Assembly (NCBI GenBank): GCA_945860255.1
Contig: CAMAQI010000076.1
Location: forward strand, 1-9,903
Source of the DNA: Methylacidiphilum caldifontis
GTDB lineage: Bacteria; Verrucomicrobiota; Verrucomicrobiia; Methylacidiphilales; CAMAQI01
Length of the DNA: 9,903 nt
Direction: 5' to 3'
Position 1 is the stretch's first letter. The number at the start of each line of letters is the position of its first letter. The position numbers were made by a program, and so were the translations under genes. The notes under the pieces are model-generated. The model saw only the letters and a list, made by a program, of their open reading frames with translations. It was not told the DNA's origin and did not search any database. Positions 1-7,715 of the stretch are shown piece by piece.

Positions 1-930
1 GATCCCGCCGATAGTCTTGCGTTGCACTCCCAATTAAAAGAGGATTCATCATTTAAGGTGAAAGTAGTTCCAACATGGAGACCAGACCTATTGCTCAATC
101 CCAAAGATCCGATCTTGTTTTTAACGTGGATGGATCAACTCGCCACACAGGCAGGATCTCCAATTCGGTGTTTGGAATCCTTGGAGGAGGCTTTAAAGAA
201 ACGCCATCACGACTTTCATTCCCTCGGCTGTCGTCTCTCCGATCGAGGGACTAATTTCTTAGGAGAAGAAAAAATTCTTCCCTCGGAAGTCGAACTCCTG
301 ATGAAAAAAATCTTCAATAAAGAATACCTCTCTTCTTTTGAATTAGAGCGATGGCACTCTTATTGGATTCAAACTTTCTCACTTTGGGAGCTTGAAAAGG
401 GATGGACCGCACAAATACATTTTGGGCCACTTCGCAGCGTCAACAGGACGCTCGCAGGTCAATTGGGACCGAATCGAGGGTTCGATACCATCGGGGTTCA
501 GATTCCCCCTGCGATGCTCGTAAACTATTTAGATTGCCTTTATCAAATGGAACGTCTCCCTAAAACAATTGTTTATCCGATTCATCCAATGGATTTTGAT
601 CTGGTAGCGAATATCTGCGGTGCCTTTCCTGCAAAAGAACAGAGCGGCTGGGTTCGACTCGGGCCAAGCTGGTGGTTTAATGACCATGTAAGAGGAAATC
701 GCATTCTTTTAGAGATTTTTGCAGAGCAATTGTGTCTCGGTCTTTTCCCAGGTATGTTGACGGACGGTCGTTCTTTCTTGTCAATGGTGAGACACGATTA
801 CTTTCGTCGAATTGCCTGTGATTTTGTTGCCGATCTCTATCAACGGTTTCCCTATTTTGACTTGGAAAACAGTGCCGACTCAATTTTAAAACGGATTTTT
901 GTGGAAAATCCTCGGTCAATTTTGAGTTAA
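1..930 (+). CDS. uxaC: Uronate (glucuronate/galacturonate) isomerase, 5'-truncated by window edge
   Basis: This gene encodes the C-terminal part of uronate isomerase, a cytoplasmic enzyme of the amidohydrolase superfamily that converts D-glucuronate to D-fructuronate and D-galacturonate to D-tagaturonate, the first step of hexuronate breakdown. The frame is open to base 1, so the gene begins outside the window. About 309 codons are visible against about 470 for the family, so roughly 160 N-terminal residues, including the first metal-binding histidines, are missing. Seen in order: WRPD near the left end, HHDFHSLGCRLSDRG (around base 208), GWTAQIHFGPLR, GFDTIG, SWWFND, and MLTDGRSFLS followed by RHDYFRR. 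The Asp and Arg of TDGR (bases 763-771) match the metal-binding Asp and catalytic Arg of the family. The TTG at base 22 is only an internal Leu codon. The stop at 928-930 lies 13 bases from the convergent AraC gene. The match is strong along the whole visible length. Confidence 0.93.
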   Translation, partial: DPADSLALHSQLKEDSSFKVKVVPTWRPDLLLNPKDPILFLTWMDQLATQAGSPIRCLESLEEALKKRHHDFHSLGCRLSDRGTNFLGEEKILPSEVELLMKKIFNKEYLSSFELERWHSYWIQTFSLWELEKGWTAQIHFGPLRSVNRTLAGQLGPNRGFDTIGVQIPPAMLVNYLDCLYQMERLPKTIVYPIHPMDFDLVANICGAFPAKEQSGWVRLGPSWWFNDHVRGNRILLEIFAEQLCLGLFPGMLTDGRSFLSMVRHDYFRRIACDFVADLYQRFPYFDLENSADSILKRIFVENPRSILS

Positions 931-943
931 ATCATTCCCCCAA

Positions 944-1855
944 TCACTTTGCCTTTAGTTTTTCGTTCATTTGAGAGGGGGAGGATCCAAAATGCTTTGC
1001 AAATGCGCGACTAAAGTCATTGGGATGCTTATATCCTAGAGCATAAGCAACCTCCTTAACAGAGCTCCCGTTTTTCAGCAATTGGTGGCTTTTTTCGAGC
1101 CGGAGATCGTGAATATAATCCTCGGGCGACTTTCCAGAGCCTGCCATGAATAATTCGTAGAGAATCCTTGCATCGACTCCTAGATAATCCATTAAATCGT
1201 AAACCTTTGGAATAATCGAAAGATGATCTTCAATCCATTTCGTTGCGGCTTTAAAAAGATCACTCTTTCCTGTTTCCTTTGCAGAAATTGATTGAGTCCA
1301 ATTGCGCATTAAAATATGAATCGCTTGCAGTTGTTCAATCGCTTGATGTTGAGATAAGTTTTTAGAGGCTCTTGTTTCTTCGTGCATCAAAAGAACTTTT
1401 TCGATTATTTTTTTTGAAATTTTCTTAATTTGATATTTTTCATCAGAAACTGAAGCCTCCATGGTGGCCGCCCAGATCCAACAAAGCATTCTCATTTTCC
1501 CTAAAGACTTCAAGTTTTTCCAACCTTGAGGTGTTTTGGAGGGAATATAAATATAGGAGGGGGCTTGAATCTGATGTGTTGAATCTTTTAAATCAAGCGT
1601 AGCGGTTCCCTCTAATAAAATCAGCTGACTCGGCCCCTCATGATGAACAGGAGGTACTGGATTTTTGAATACATCGCGAGTCCCCCAAGAATGATAAAGT
1701 AAGACGCTCCTGAGCCCCTCCTCAGGGATCCAAAAAGATTTCCCTATGGGGGGAAGATGGAGTTTATGGTTTAAGGGCTTCACAGATGACATAGAAGGGA
1801 TTGAGATCTGCACAAAATAGGAGCAATCGGGTTTGATGCCAGACAAAAGTAGCAT
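944..1855 (-). CDS. AraC-family transcriptional regulator
   Basis: This 303-residue protein has the usual AraC plan. A cupin-like effector domain (about residues 35-135, with HHEGPSQLILLEGTATLDL and IYIPSKTPQGW) precedes a C-terminal DNA-binding domain with two helix-turn-helix units (about residues 200-300). The second unit carries the family signature: SVKEVAYALGY, then NDFSRAFAKHFGSSPSQ. The first unit (VYDLMDYLGVDARILYELF) is less standard. The gene is convergent with uxaC and divergent from the MFS transporter, so it probably senses a hexuronate or a breakdown product and controls uptake. The effector is inferred from context only. The start at 1855 gives a 303-residue protein. An alternative ATG at residue 22 (base 1792) would give a more typical N-terminus just before the cupin domain; neither has a clear Shine-Dalgarno sequence. 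Confidence 0.88.
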   Translation of the reverse strand: MLLLSGIKPDCSYFVQISIPSMSSVKPLNHKLHLPPIGKSFWIPEEGLRSVLLYHSWGTRDVFKNPVPPVHHEGPSQLILLEGTATLDLKDSTHQIQAPSYIYIPSKTPQGWKNLKSLGKMRMLCWIWAATMEASVSDEKYQIKKISKKIIEKVLLMHEETRASKNLSQHQAIEQLQAIHILMRNWTQSISAKETGKSDLFKAATKWIEDHLSIIPKVYDLMDYLGVDARILYELFMAGSGKSPEDYIHDLRLEKSHQLLKNGSSVKEVAYALGYKHPNDFSRAFAKHFGSSPSQMNEKLKAK

Positions 1856-1924
1856 TTACTTTTAAAGTTATATTTGCTAGTTCTATTTCCTTGCTCGCAC
1901 GATGTTTCAGAATAGTTTTATTTT

Positions 1925-2053
1925 ATGGTCGATAAAAAACATTGTCGTCGTGCTTTTCTTCATAATGCGACTCTCAGCACTCTTACCATTGGATACTTAA
2001 CACCTCCCTTTACCCGTGCGGCTGAGTTTTTCTCAAAGCGCAAACATTTATAG
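1925..2053 (+). pseudogene. Tat-type signal peptide fragment, probable 5' relic of an exported protein
   Basis: A 42-codon frame from ATG 1925 to TAG 2051-2053 begins MVDKKHCRRAFLHNATLSTL, a good twin-arginine leader. It has a basic n-region with RRAFL, a moderately hydrophobic stretch (TLSTLTIGYL), a Pro-containing c-region and a possible signal-peptidase site at TRAA-E. Only about eight residues follow the putative cleavage site before the stop, so there is no mature protein. The simplest reading is the surviving start of a Tat-exported protein (many oxidoreductases and exported sugar enzymes have such leaders) whose body was deleted. It overlaps the region immediately upstream of the MFS gene in a different frame. 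It could also be a chance frame or a short leader peptide. The frame is seen directly; the relic status is inference. Confidence 0.35.
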
Positions 2054-2099
2054 AAAAATAAATCTTACCTCCCGTTGTTTGATCGTAGAATCACAAATC

Positions 2100-3314
2100 A
2101 TGAAAAATACAATCTCAAGCCGACTAATATTTTTATCAGTTCTTTTAGGATTTGCTTCGGCGTTAAACTATTTGGATCGTCAATCTTTTGGAATTCTTAC
2201 CCCTATTTTAGAAAAGGAATTTCATTGGACAAACTCTCAATATAGTTGGCTCGTAAATGCCTTTACGATTTCCTACGGCTTTGGAATGCTGCTCGGGGGA
2301 TGTATTTTGGATCGTTTTTCACTGCGCACCACTTATACAGCTGCCATTCTATTGTGGAGCCTTGCGATTATGCTTCATGGGTTTGTTGGGGGTTGGCTTG
2401 GATTCTTAATCGTTCGACTCTTGCTGGGCTTTGCTGAGGCAGGAAATCACCCCTGCGCCGTCCGCGCCGCAGGGCTTTTTATTCCTGCTACTCAAAGATC
2501 GATTCCCGTTTCATGGATCAATAGCGGAGTCAATATTGGTGCGATGATCGCTCCCTTTATTCTCCTTTTTTTATCTGAGCTCTGGGGCTGGAGGACCAGT
2601 TTTATTATCATTGGTGTTTTAGGGCTCTGCTGGATTCCCTTCTGGCTCTATTTTTGCAACCACTTTCCGACTTTGGAATCGAACTCCGTTGCGACGAATA
2701 AAAAAGAGACCGATTTTTCTGTCATTAAATCGAAGCCCTTTTTAGGTTTCTTTATCTATCGTTTTTGTGGCGATCCCTGCTGGTATTTTCTCGTTTTTTG
2801 GTTGCCAAAATATTTCCATGAAACCCATCACATCGATTTAAAAGACTTTAGCCACAATCTCTTTTATATCTATTTTCTGGCAACTTTAGGAAATATTGGA
2901 GTCGGCTGGCTAACCCAAAAAATAGCCAAAAACGACAAAAATCTTGTGAGGCAACAATCGGTGTTAATGGGGATCTGTGCCTCAGGCTCTTTAGCTCTTT
3001 TACTGATTCCTTTTTCCCCTTATTTGTTACTCTCGACTCTTTTCATCGGAATCTTGGCCGCAGGTCATCAAGGCTCGATGAGTCTTTATTTCAATCAAAT
3101 TGCCGATATTTTTGGCAAAGAGAATTCAGCTAAAATTACCGCCTGGACCACCATTGGAGGAGTTGTTTCTGGGGTTATCTTTGCGCGAATTGTCGGCTAT
3201 GCCCTTGATCAAGGAGTCACTTACCACACCCTCTTTATGTTTATCCCCTTACTGTATTTGATCGGGTTTGGATCTTTTTGGATCTTAACCTCAAAGGCTC
3301 GCAAGAACGTTTAA
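2100..3314 (+). CDS. MFS transporter, hexuronate (ExuT-like) anion:cation symporter type
   Basis: This is an inner-membrane major facilitator of about 404 residues with around 12 hydrophobic segments. The N-terminal half matches the anion:cation symporter family that includes the hexuronate transporter ExuT. It has NYLDRQSFGILTPIL in the first membrane segment, QYSWLVNAFTISYG, the loop-2/3 motif G-CILDRFSLR, the segment RLLLGFAEAGNHPCAVRA, and the later GVNIGAMIAP. Next to uxaC the most likely cargo is glucuronate or galacturonate with a proton, but other sugar acids are possible. I place the start at ATG 2100. The longer in-frame GTG at 2016 would add 28 unhelpful residues that overlap the Tat-like fragment. 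No strong Shine-Dalgarno sequence precedes 2100. The gene is divergent from the AraC regulator, with a 244-base gap between the two starts in which the promoters should lie. Confidence 0.88.
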   Translation: MKNTISSRLIFLSVLLGFASALNYLDRQSFGILTPILEKEFHWTNSQYSWLVNAFTISYGFGMLLGGCILDRFSLRTTYTAAILLWSLAIMLHGFVGGWLGFLIVRLLLGFAEAGNHPCAVRAAGLFIPATQRSIPVSWINSGVNIGAMIAPFILLFLSELWGWRTSFIIIGVLGLCWIPFWLYFCNHFPTLESNSVATNKKETDFSVIKSKPFLGFFIYRFCGDPCWYFLVFWLPKYFHETHHIDLKDFSHNLFYIYFLATLGNIGVGWLTQKIAKNDKNLVRQQSVLMGICASGSLALLLIPFSPYLLLSTLFIGILAAGHQGSMSLYFNQIADIFGKENSAKITAWTTIGGVVSGVIFARIVGYALDQGVTYHTLFMFIPLLYLIGFGSFWILTSKARKNV

Positions 3315-3357
3315 GGCGGCATTCTTATCTTGGATCAACCCGCGCGCCAGCGGGGTG

Positions 3358-3375
3358 GTGGAGTTAACACTCCAC
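3358..3375. terminator. 7-bp hairpin downstream of the MFS gene, possible weak terminator
   Basis: GTGGAGT (3358-3364) and ACTCCAC (3369-3375) form a perfect 7-bp stem with a TAAC loop, 44 bases after the transporter stop. No T-run follows on either strand, so intrinsic termination is uncertain. It may instead be part of a small dispersed repeat, since the sequence just before it is unusually G+C-rich (CGCGCGCCAGCGGGG). Confidence 0.3.
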
Positions 3376-3403
3376 AGAACGACTCGGGAAATACAAAAAA
3401 ATA

Positions 3404-3549
3404 TTTAACCGCAGAGGACGCAGAGATACGCAGAGGAAATCCTTATTTTTAATTCTTAAAACCCAAAATAATCTCATTTCCCTGCATTTCCGCCTCCCTT
3501 AAAGTTATTGAATTCTTCTCTGCGTATCTCTGCGTCCTCTGCGGTTAAA
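3404..3549. repeat. 146-bp inverted-repeat element with GCAGAG-rich 32-bp arms
   Basis: The left arm (3404-3435) and right arm (3518-3549) are perfect reverse complements over 32 bases, separated by an 82-base AT-rich spacer. Each arm contains three CGCAGAG units spaced 9 and 10 bases apart (left: 3410, 3419, 3429; right, as CTCTGCG: 3518, 3528, 3537). The spacer carries no frame worth calling. Similar GCAGAG/CTCTGCG repeats are familiar as intergenic repeats in genomes of environmental bacteria; their function is not known to me. The layout suits a non-autonomous mobile element (MITE/REP-like) or a bidirectional terminator between the convergent MFS and Fe-S genes. No clear target-site duplication flanks it. 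Confidence 0.85.
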
Positions 3550-3645
3550 CCTAGTGGCATGGTGATTGAATGGAGGTTTTAAGAGATATTTTGCTCCCCA
3601 AAAAAGGGAGAGAGGTCAGTAAGGTTTCAACGGCCGTTTTTAGAA

Positions 3646-5019
3646 TTATTGTGCTTTTGTTTTTCCCAACAACGAAAGTCCTTGCTCTTGATTGTAACGC
3701 TCCTCTAACGGCCCGTTCTCCAAGGAGAGCACTCCCCGAGGGCAAACGGTGGCACAGATTCCACAGCCAACACAGGAGGCTCGAATGATATTTTGTCCCC
3801 GTTGTGCATAATGACGGACATCAATTCCCATCTCGCAATATTTCGAACAATTTCCACAGGAGATACATTGCGCTCCATTGGTTGTAATCCGGAATCGAGA
3901 ATTAAACCGCTGTAATAATCCCAATACTGCAGCCATCGGACAGCCAAATCGACACCAAACACGCGTTCCCATGAGCGGATAAAATCCAACTCCCACAACC
4001 CCCGAAAAGGCGGCTCCTATCACAAAGGCATAAAATTTTCGCATTTGAAAGGCGATCTCTTTAAAGGCGGCCGGAAGATAAGGCTCAAACCAAAGAACAA
4101 CAGTCAAGATCACGATAAAAGCTAAAACGCTATGAATCGTCCATCGTTCAATTTTCCATGATTTTAACGATTTATCGGATACTTGGCGCCATGAATCCCC
4201 CATCGTGTTTGCTAACCCCCCACAACCACAAACCCATGAACAATACCACCGTTTCCCAAAATAATAAGTTAAAACGGGAGTGGCGATAAACGTCCCCACA
4301 ACGAACCATCCAATGATGAAATAGCCGATCGCACCTGAATGAAGAAAATGATCAATCGAACTAGGAAAAAGTTTATCGTATGCCAAAGGCCATAAATAAC
4401 TAAAATAGATTTCAGGTTGAGAAAATTTCGCCGCCAGCACAGGGAAAAGATAGGAAAAAGTGAGTTGCACAATCATGATCACGGAAGTTCGAATGATCTG
4501 ATATCGATTGTGACGATATTTCGCAATCGCCTTTGCTCCCATCAAGAGAGTGAGAATCGTATAGATCGTTCCATAAACAAACCATTCATCGGCCGCTCTT
4601 CCTCGCATGAATAAACTGAAGGGATCATGAATTCGGACAAGCCCCTCCAATTGTCTCGGAAACCAATAGAGGCAAATATAAAAAGAGGTGAAAACTATTC
4701 CCATCATCCAGCCCCAAGCCCCCCGAGCGGTTAAACTATCCGTTGTTTTTCCTTGATTTCGAACTCCGGGACGATCGTTCAGATGCTTAGAAAGAGCAAA
4801 ATAGCCGCCTCCCCCGATCGCGAGAGCCCAAGAAATGTTAAACCAGAGGTTCTTCAGCGTTTCCGAAGTTGAGTCATTCACGGCGATCAAAGAAAGAGCC
4901 AAGAGCATTGATCCGATTGCCATTGCGGTGAGGGCAATCTTTTCGCTGATTTTAAGTCGTGGCCCGTGATGGGCAATGGAATGACTTTCATAGGCAAGGT
5001 TGGCGGTGATATCACTCAT
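3646..5019 (-). CDS. Polytopic membrane 4Fe-4S electron-transfer protein (NapH/NosR/CcoG type)
   Basis: This is a 457-residue inner-membrane iron-sulfur protein. About eight hydrophobic segments are visible (roughly residues 26-46, 60-77, 102-120, 146-162, 176-198, 231-252, 295-312, 330-350). It carries the paired motifs of the NapH/NosR/CcoG group, CSWVCGCG (260-267) and CRFGCP (356-361). Two ferredoxin-type clusters follow at the C-terminus: C-x2-C-x2-C-x3-C at 385-395 (followed by Glu rather than Pro) and at 416-426, the latter followed by Pro. Such proteins move electrons between the quinone pool or a soluble reductase and a partner enzyme. There is no N-terminal periplasmic FMN-binding domain as in full NosR. 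The start has an AGAGAG stretch about 7 bases upstream. It lies 19 bases behind the FAD reductase gene, almost certainly in one transcript. The real partner is unknown; the arsenosugar operon beyond is the contextual suggestion. Confidence 0.85.
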   Translation of the reverse strand: MSDITANLAYESHSIAHHGPRLKISEKIALTAMAIGSMLLALSLIAVNDSTSETLKNLWFNISWALAIGGGGYFALSKHLNDRPGVRNQGKTTDSLTARGAWGWMMGIVFTSFYICLYWFPRQLEGLVRIHDPFSLFMRGRAADEWFVYGTIYTILTLLMGAKAIAKYRHNRYQIIRTSVIMIVQLTFSYLFPVLAAKFSQPEIYFSYLWPLAYDKLFPSSIDHFLHSGAIGYFIIGWFVVGTFIATPVLTYYFGKRWYCSWVCGCGGLANTMGDSWRQVSDKSLKSWKIERWTIHSVLAFIVILTVVLWFEPYLPAAFKEIAFQMRKFYAFVIGAAFSGVVGVGFYPLMGTRVWCRFGCPMAAVLGLLQRFNSRFRITTNGAQCISCGNCSKYCEMGIDVRHYAQRGQNIIRASCVGCGICATVCPRGVLSLENGPLEERYNQEQGLSLLGKTKAQ

Positions 5020-5038
5020 TGTTTTCTCTCTGTTGAAT

Positions 5039-6391
5039 CTATTTTAAAATCTTTGCAAAGAACTTCGAAAATAGTCCCTTTTGGGTTTTCAGTTCGACCG
5101 GTTGATCTGGATAAAGAAGATTAAAGGCAGTGATGATTTCGCTCTCATATTGACGATAAAACTCAGGATCGAAATTTGCCGCCCCTAAATGAGTCAAAAC
5201 CTCGTGAATGGTCTTTTTCTCTAAAATCCATTGCTCCCAAACTTGATGTCGATGACGAATCCCAAAGACATTAACTCCTAAAACCGCTCCCGACTTTTCT
5301 TCAAAATTGATCCGTACCGACTTATTTCCCTCGGGATGTTCCCAGTAAAAACTTTTCTCCCCTTCCTTCAATTTTGGCATCACCCACCCATAGGTCTGAT
5401 ATTCAATATCAAAAAACTTTGCCGAATTAAACCAAATCCCAGGATCATACTCAGCAAGGTCACCACAGATATTCGCCGCAAGCCGCTCGCCTTGTATTTT
5501 TCCGGTGTACCAAACCTGTTCAATAGGACGTCGTCCTTCGGGGGCCTCGCGATGCTGCGCACAATCTCCTCCCGCCCAAATATCGGGAACTGAGGTTTTC
5601 AGGAAACGATCCACGAGAATCCCTCGATCACATTCAATTCCCGAGGCCTTAACCATCTCAATCTGAGGACTGACTCCGGCGGTTAAAAAAACCATCTCGC
5701 AGGCAATTTCATCTCCGGAAAGAGTTTCTACAGCTCGGACTCGACCTTCTCCGTCGCTTAAAATCTCCTTGAGACCGGTCTCTAATCGAAGATCGACTCC
5801 GTGAGCTCGAATCTCTCGATTGATCATCGCCGATTCCCCTATCGGCAATACAGAGCCCCAAAAGGTCTTTTCACGAACTAAAAAAGTGACTTGGATATTG
5901 CGAGTTAAAAGCATCTCGGCAACCTCAACCCCAATTAAACCACCACCAACCAAAACGGCTCGTTTAGCTCCTTTTGCATTTCGCTCCATCATTTCCAGAT
6001 CTTGATAGGAATAAAGACCTTGAACCCCGATTAATTCCTCTCCGGGCCAGCCAAAGCGATTCGGTTTCGATCCGGTCGCTAAAATGAGGGTGTCATACTT
6101 TAATGATTCCCCATTTTTAAAAAGAAGTTGTTTTTGTTGAGAATCAATTGAATCAACCCATCCCTGTTTGAGATCGATACGATTCTTAGCCCAAAAATCA
6201 TCGGGGAAAGGTTTTGTATCCTCATAGCGCATATCGCCCATGAAGATATACATCAGAGCGGTTCGCGAAAAATGGTGTTCCGTCTCTCCAGAAACCACAG
6301 TAATCCGATGATTTGAACGCTTACGCAGCGTACGGGCAGCAGTGATTCCCGTGATTCCATTCCCCAAAATGACAATATGACGTTCGCTCAT
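5039..6391 (-). CDS. NAD(P)H/FAD-dependent oxidoreductase (pyridine nucleotide-disulphide reductase-like fold)
   Basis: This 450-residue soluble flavoprotein has two nucleotide-binding folds. The FAD site shows GNGITG at residues 10-15, ATGSKP at 105-110 and WAGGDCAQ at 272-279. The NAD(P)H site shows GGGLIGVEVAE at 149-159. No redox-active CxxxxC disulphide is seen, so it is not a classical disulphide reductase. It resembles the NADH:acceptor reductases (rubredoxin/ferredoxin reductase and the FAD domain of NirB-type nitrite reductase). The final ~130 residues form an extra domain typical of such reductases. It is the first gene of a two-gene leftward operon, 19 bases ahead of the membrane 4Fe-4S protein. 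It therefore plausibly passes electrons from NAD(P)H to that protein, or takes them from it. It is divergent from arsM across a 173-base gap. Confidence 0.88.
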   Translation of the reverse strand: MSERHIVILGNGITGITAARTLRKRSNHRITVVSGETEHHFSRTALMYIFMGDMRYEDTKPFPDDFWAKNRIDLKQGWVDSIDSQQKQLLFKNGESLKYDTLILATGSKPNRFGWPGEELIGVQGLYSYQDLEMMERNAKGAKRAVLVGGGLIGVEVAEMLLTRNIQVTFLVREKTFWGSVLPIGESAMINREIRAHGVDLRLETGLKEILSDGEGRVRAVETLSGDEIACEMVFLTAGVSPQIEMVKASGIECDRGILVDRFLKTSVPDIWAGGDCAQHREAPEGRRPIEQVWYTGKIQGERLAANICGDLAEYDPGIWFNSAKFFDIEYQTYGWVMPKLKEGEKSFYWEHPEGNKSVRINFEEKSGAVLGVNVFGIRHRHQVWEQWILEKKTIHEVLTHLGAANFDPEFYRQYESEIITAFNLLYPDQPVELKTQKGLFSKFFAKILK

Positions 6392-6564
6392 AGTTTTAAC
6401 TAAGAGTAATGACGCTCAAATTTATTCCCATTTTATTTTTGTCTGTTAGGTTGACGCCTATGCGACCTGTCGAGGTGATGCTATTCCCGATTCCATCCGA
6501 CTCGTTAAAAAAAAGACCTCGCCATGGGAATAAAGGGGCGCTTCGCTGCTCTTACCTTAAATTT

Positions 6565-7710
6565 ATGAAAAACGAAACTGCTGTCAAAAACCGTTATGCC
6601 GCTGCCTCTAAAGCTCAAGAAGCTCAACTCTGCTGTCCGGTTGAGTACAATAAGGAGTACTTAAAAATTATTCCCACCGAGGTGATTGAGCGGGATTACG
6701 GCTGTGGAGATCCCTCTCAATATGTCAAAAAGGGGGAAACCGTTCTCGATCTCGGCTCAGGGACTGGAAAAATCTGTTTTATCGCCTCCCAAGTCGTTGG
6801 CCCCACCGGAAAGGTCATCGGGGTCGATATGACAGATGATATGCTTGAAGTCGCTCGTCGCAATGCTCCGGTTGTCGCTCAATCCATTGGCTATGCCAAT
6901 GTCGAGTTCCGTAAGGGACGAATTCAAGATCTCGCCCTTGATCTCGAAATCCTTGATGCGGAGCTCAAAAAACGTCCAATCTCCGATGTCACCTCTTTTC
7001 TCGCCGCAGATGAATTAGCGGAAGAACTTCGAGTCAAATCCCCACTTGTGGCTTCGAATTCCATCGATGTCGTCGTCTCCAACTGCGTTCTGAATCTTGT
7101 CGATTCCCATGCGAAACCACAATTATTTCAAGAGATTTTTAGAACTCTTAAAATTGGCGGTCGTGCCGTGATCTCGGATATCGTCGCCGATGAGCAGGTT
7201 CCTGAATCACTCCAAAATGATGCTGAACTGTGGAGCGGGTGCATTTCGGGAGCACTCACCGAAGAGGGATTCCTCAAAGCCTTTGCCGATGCCGGATTTC
7301 ATGGGATCGAAATCCTCAAACTGGATCAAAAACCGTGGCAAACTGTCGCTGGAATCGAGTTTCGATCGATGACCATTCAAGCCTTTAAAGGAAAAATCGG
7401 CCCCTGTTTTGAACGGAATCAAGCCGTAATCTATCGCGGCCCCTTTAAAGAGGTTTTAGATGATGATGGACATCGCATGGAGCGCGGCGTTCGCTATGCC
7501 GTCTGCGATAAAACCTTTCAGCTCTATCGTAAATCGCCCTATGCCTCCTATTTTGAATTCATCGAACCGATGGAGCCGATTCCCCTTGATCAAGCCCAAC
7601 CGTTTGACTGCCGCAGGACCGGTCACCGTCATCCTCGGGAAACAAAAGGAATGAATTATCAAGTGACCACCGCACCTTCGGAGTGCTGCGGCACAACGAG
7701 CTGTTGTTAG
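6565..7710 (+). CDS. arsM: Arsenite S-adenosylmethionine methyltransferase, arsenosugar-pathway type
   Basis: ArsM methylates arsenite stepwise, using SAM and cytoplasmic thiols, to mono- and dimethylarsenic, the substrate for arsenosugar formation. Counted from ATG 6565 it has 381 residues. LCCPVEY lies at 22-28 and RDYGCGDPS at 43-51. The SAM loop VLDLGSGTG is at 60-68, VIGVDMT at 84-90 and SNCVLNL at 172-178. C226 is in WSGCISGALT. Cys47, Cys174 and Cys226 correspond to the arsenic-binding cysteines known from ArsM enzymes. An insertion at about 122-164 and a ~100-residue C-terminal domain ending in SECCGTTSCC distinguish it from short ArsM proteins. The longer frame from ATG 6409 adds 52 residues with no family similarity, so I use 6565, where the conserved AVKNRYAAA block begins seven codons in. 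It is first in an operon, with the glycosyltransferase 5 bases downstream. Confidence 0.93.
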   Translation: MKNETAVKNRYAAASKAQEAQLCCPVEYNKEYLKIIPTEVIERDYGCGDPSQYVKKGETVLDLGSGTGKICFIASQVVGPTGKVIGVDMTDDMLEVARRNAPVVAQSIGYANVEFRKGRIQDLALDLEILDAELKKRPISDVTSFLAADELAEELRVKSPLVASNSIDVVVSNCVLNLVDSHAKPQLFQEIFRTLKIGGRAVISDIVADEQVPESLQNDAELWSGCISGALTEEGFLKAFADAGFHGIEILKLDQKPWQTVAGIEFRSMTIQAFKGKIGPCFERNQAVIYRGPFKEVLDDDGHRMERGVRYAVCDKTFQLYRKSPYASYFEFIEPMEPIPLDQAQPFDCRRTGHRHPRETKGMNYQVTTAPSECCGTTSCC

Positions 7711-7715
7711 AAGTA

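Noticed and set aside
677..919. Minus-strand frame inside uxaC
   Set aside because: Shadow of the uxaC coding frame, without similarity or start signal.
3594..3610. CTCCC-GGGAG hairpin as terminator of the leftward Fe-S operon
   Set aside because: Only 5 base pairs, and no T-run follows on the minus strand.
3570..3788. Plus-strand frame overlapping the end of the membrane Fe-S gene
   Set aside because: Most of it lies antisense to the ferredoxin-motif region of that gene; no similarity or start signal.
6451..6479. TTGACG at 6451 as a -35 box for arsM
   Set aside because: No convincing -10 hexamer lies 16-18 bases downstream, so I do not call a promoter.
6409..6564. In-frame 52-residue N-terminal extension of ArsM from ATG 6409
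   Set aside because: The added residues show no family similarity, no Shine-Dalgarno support and would fill the divergent promoter region; the conserved ArsM N-terminus starts at 6565.
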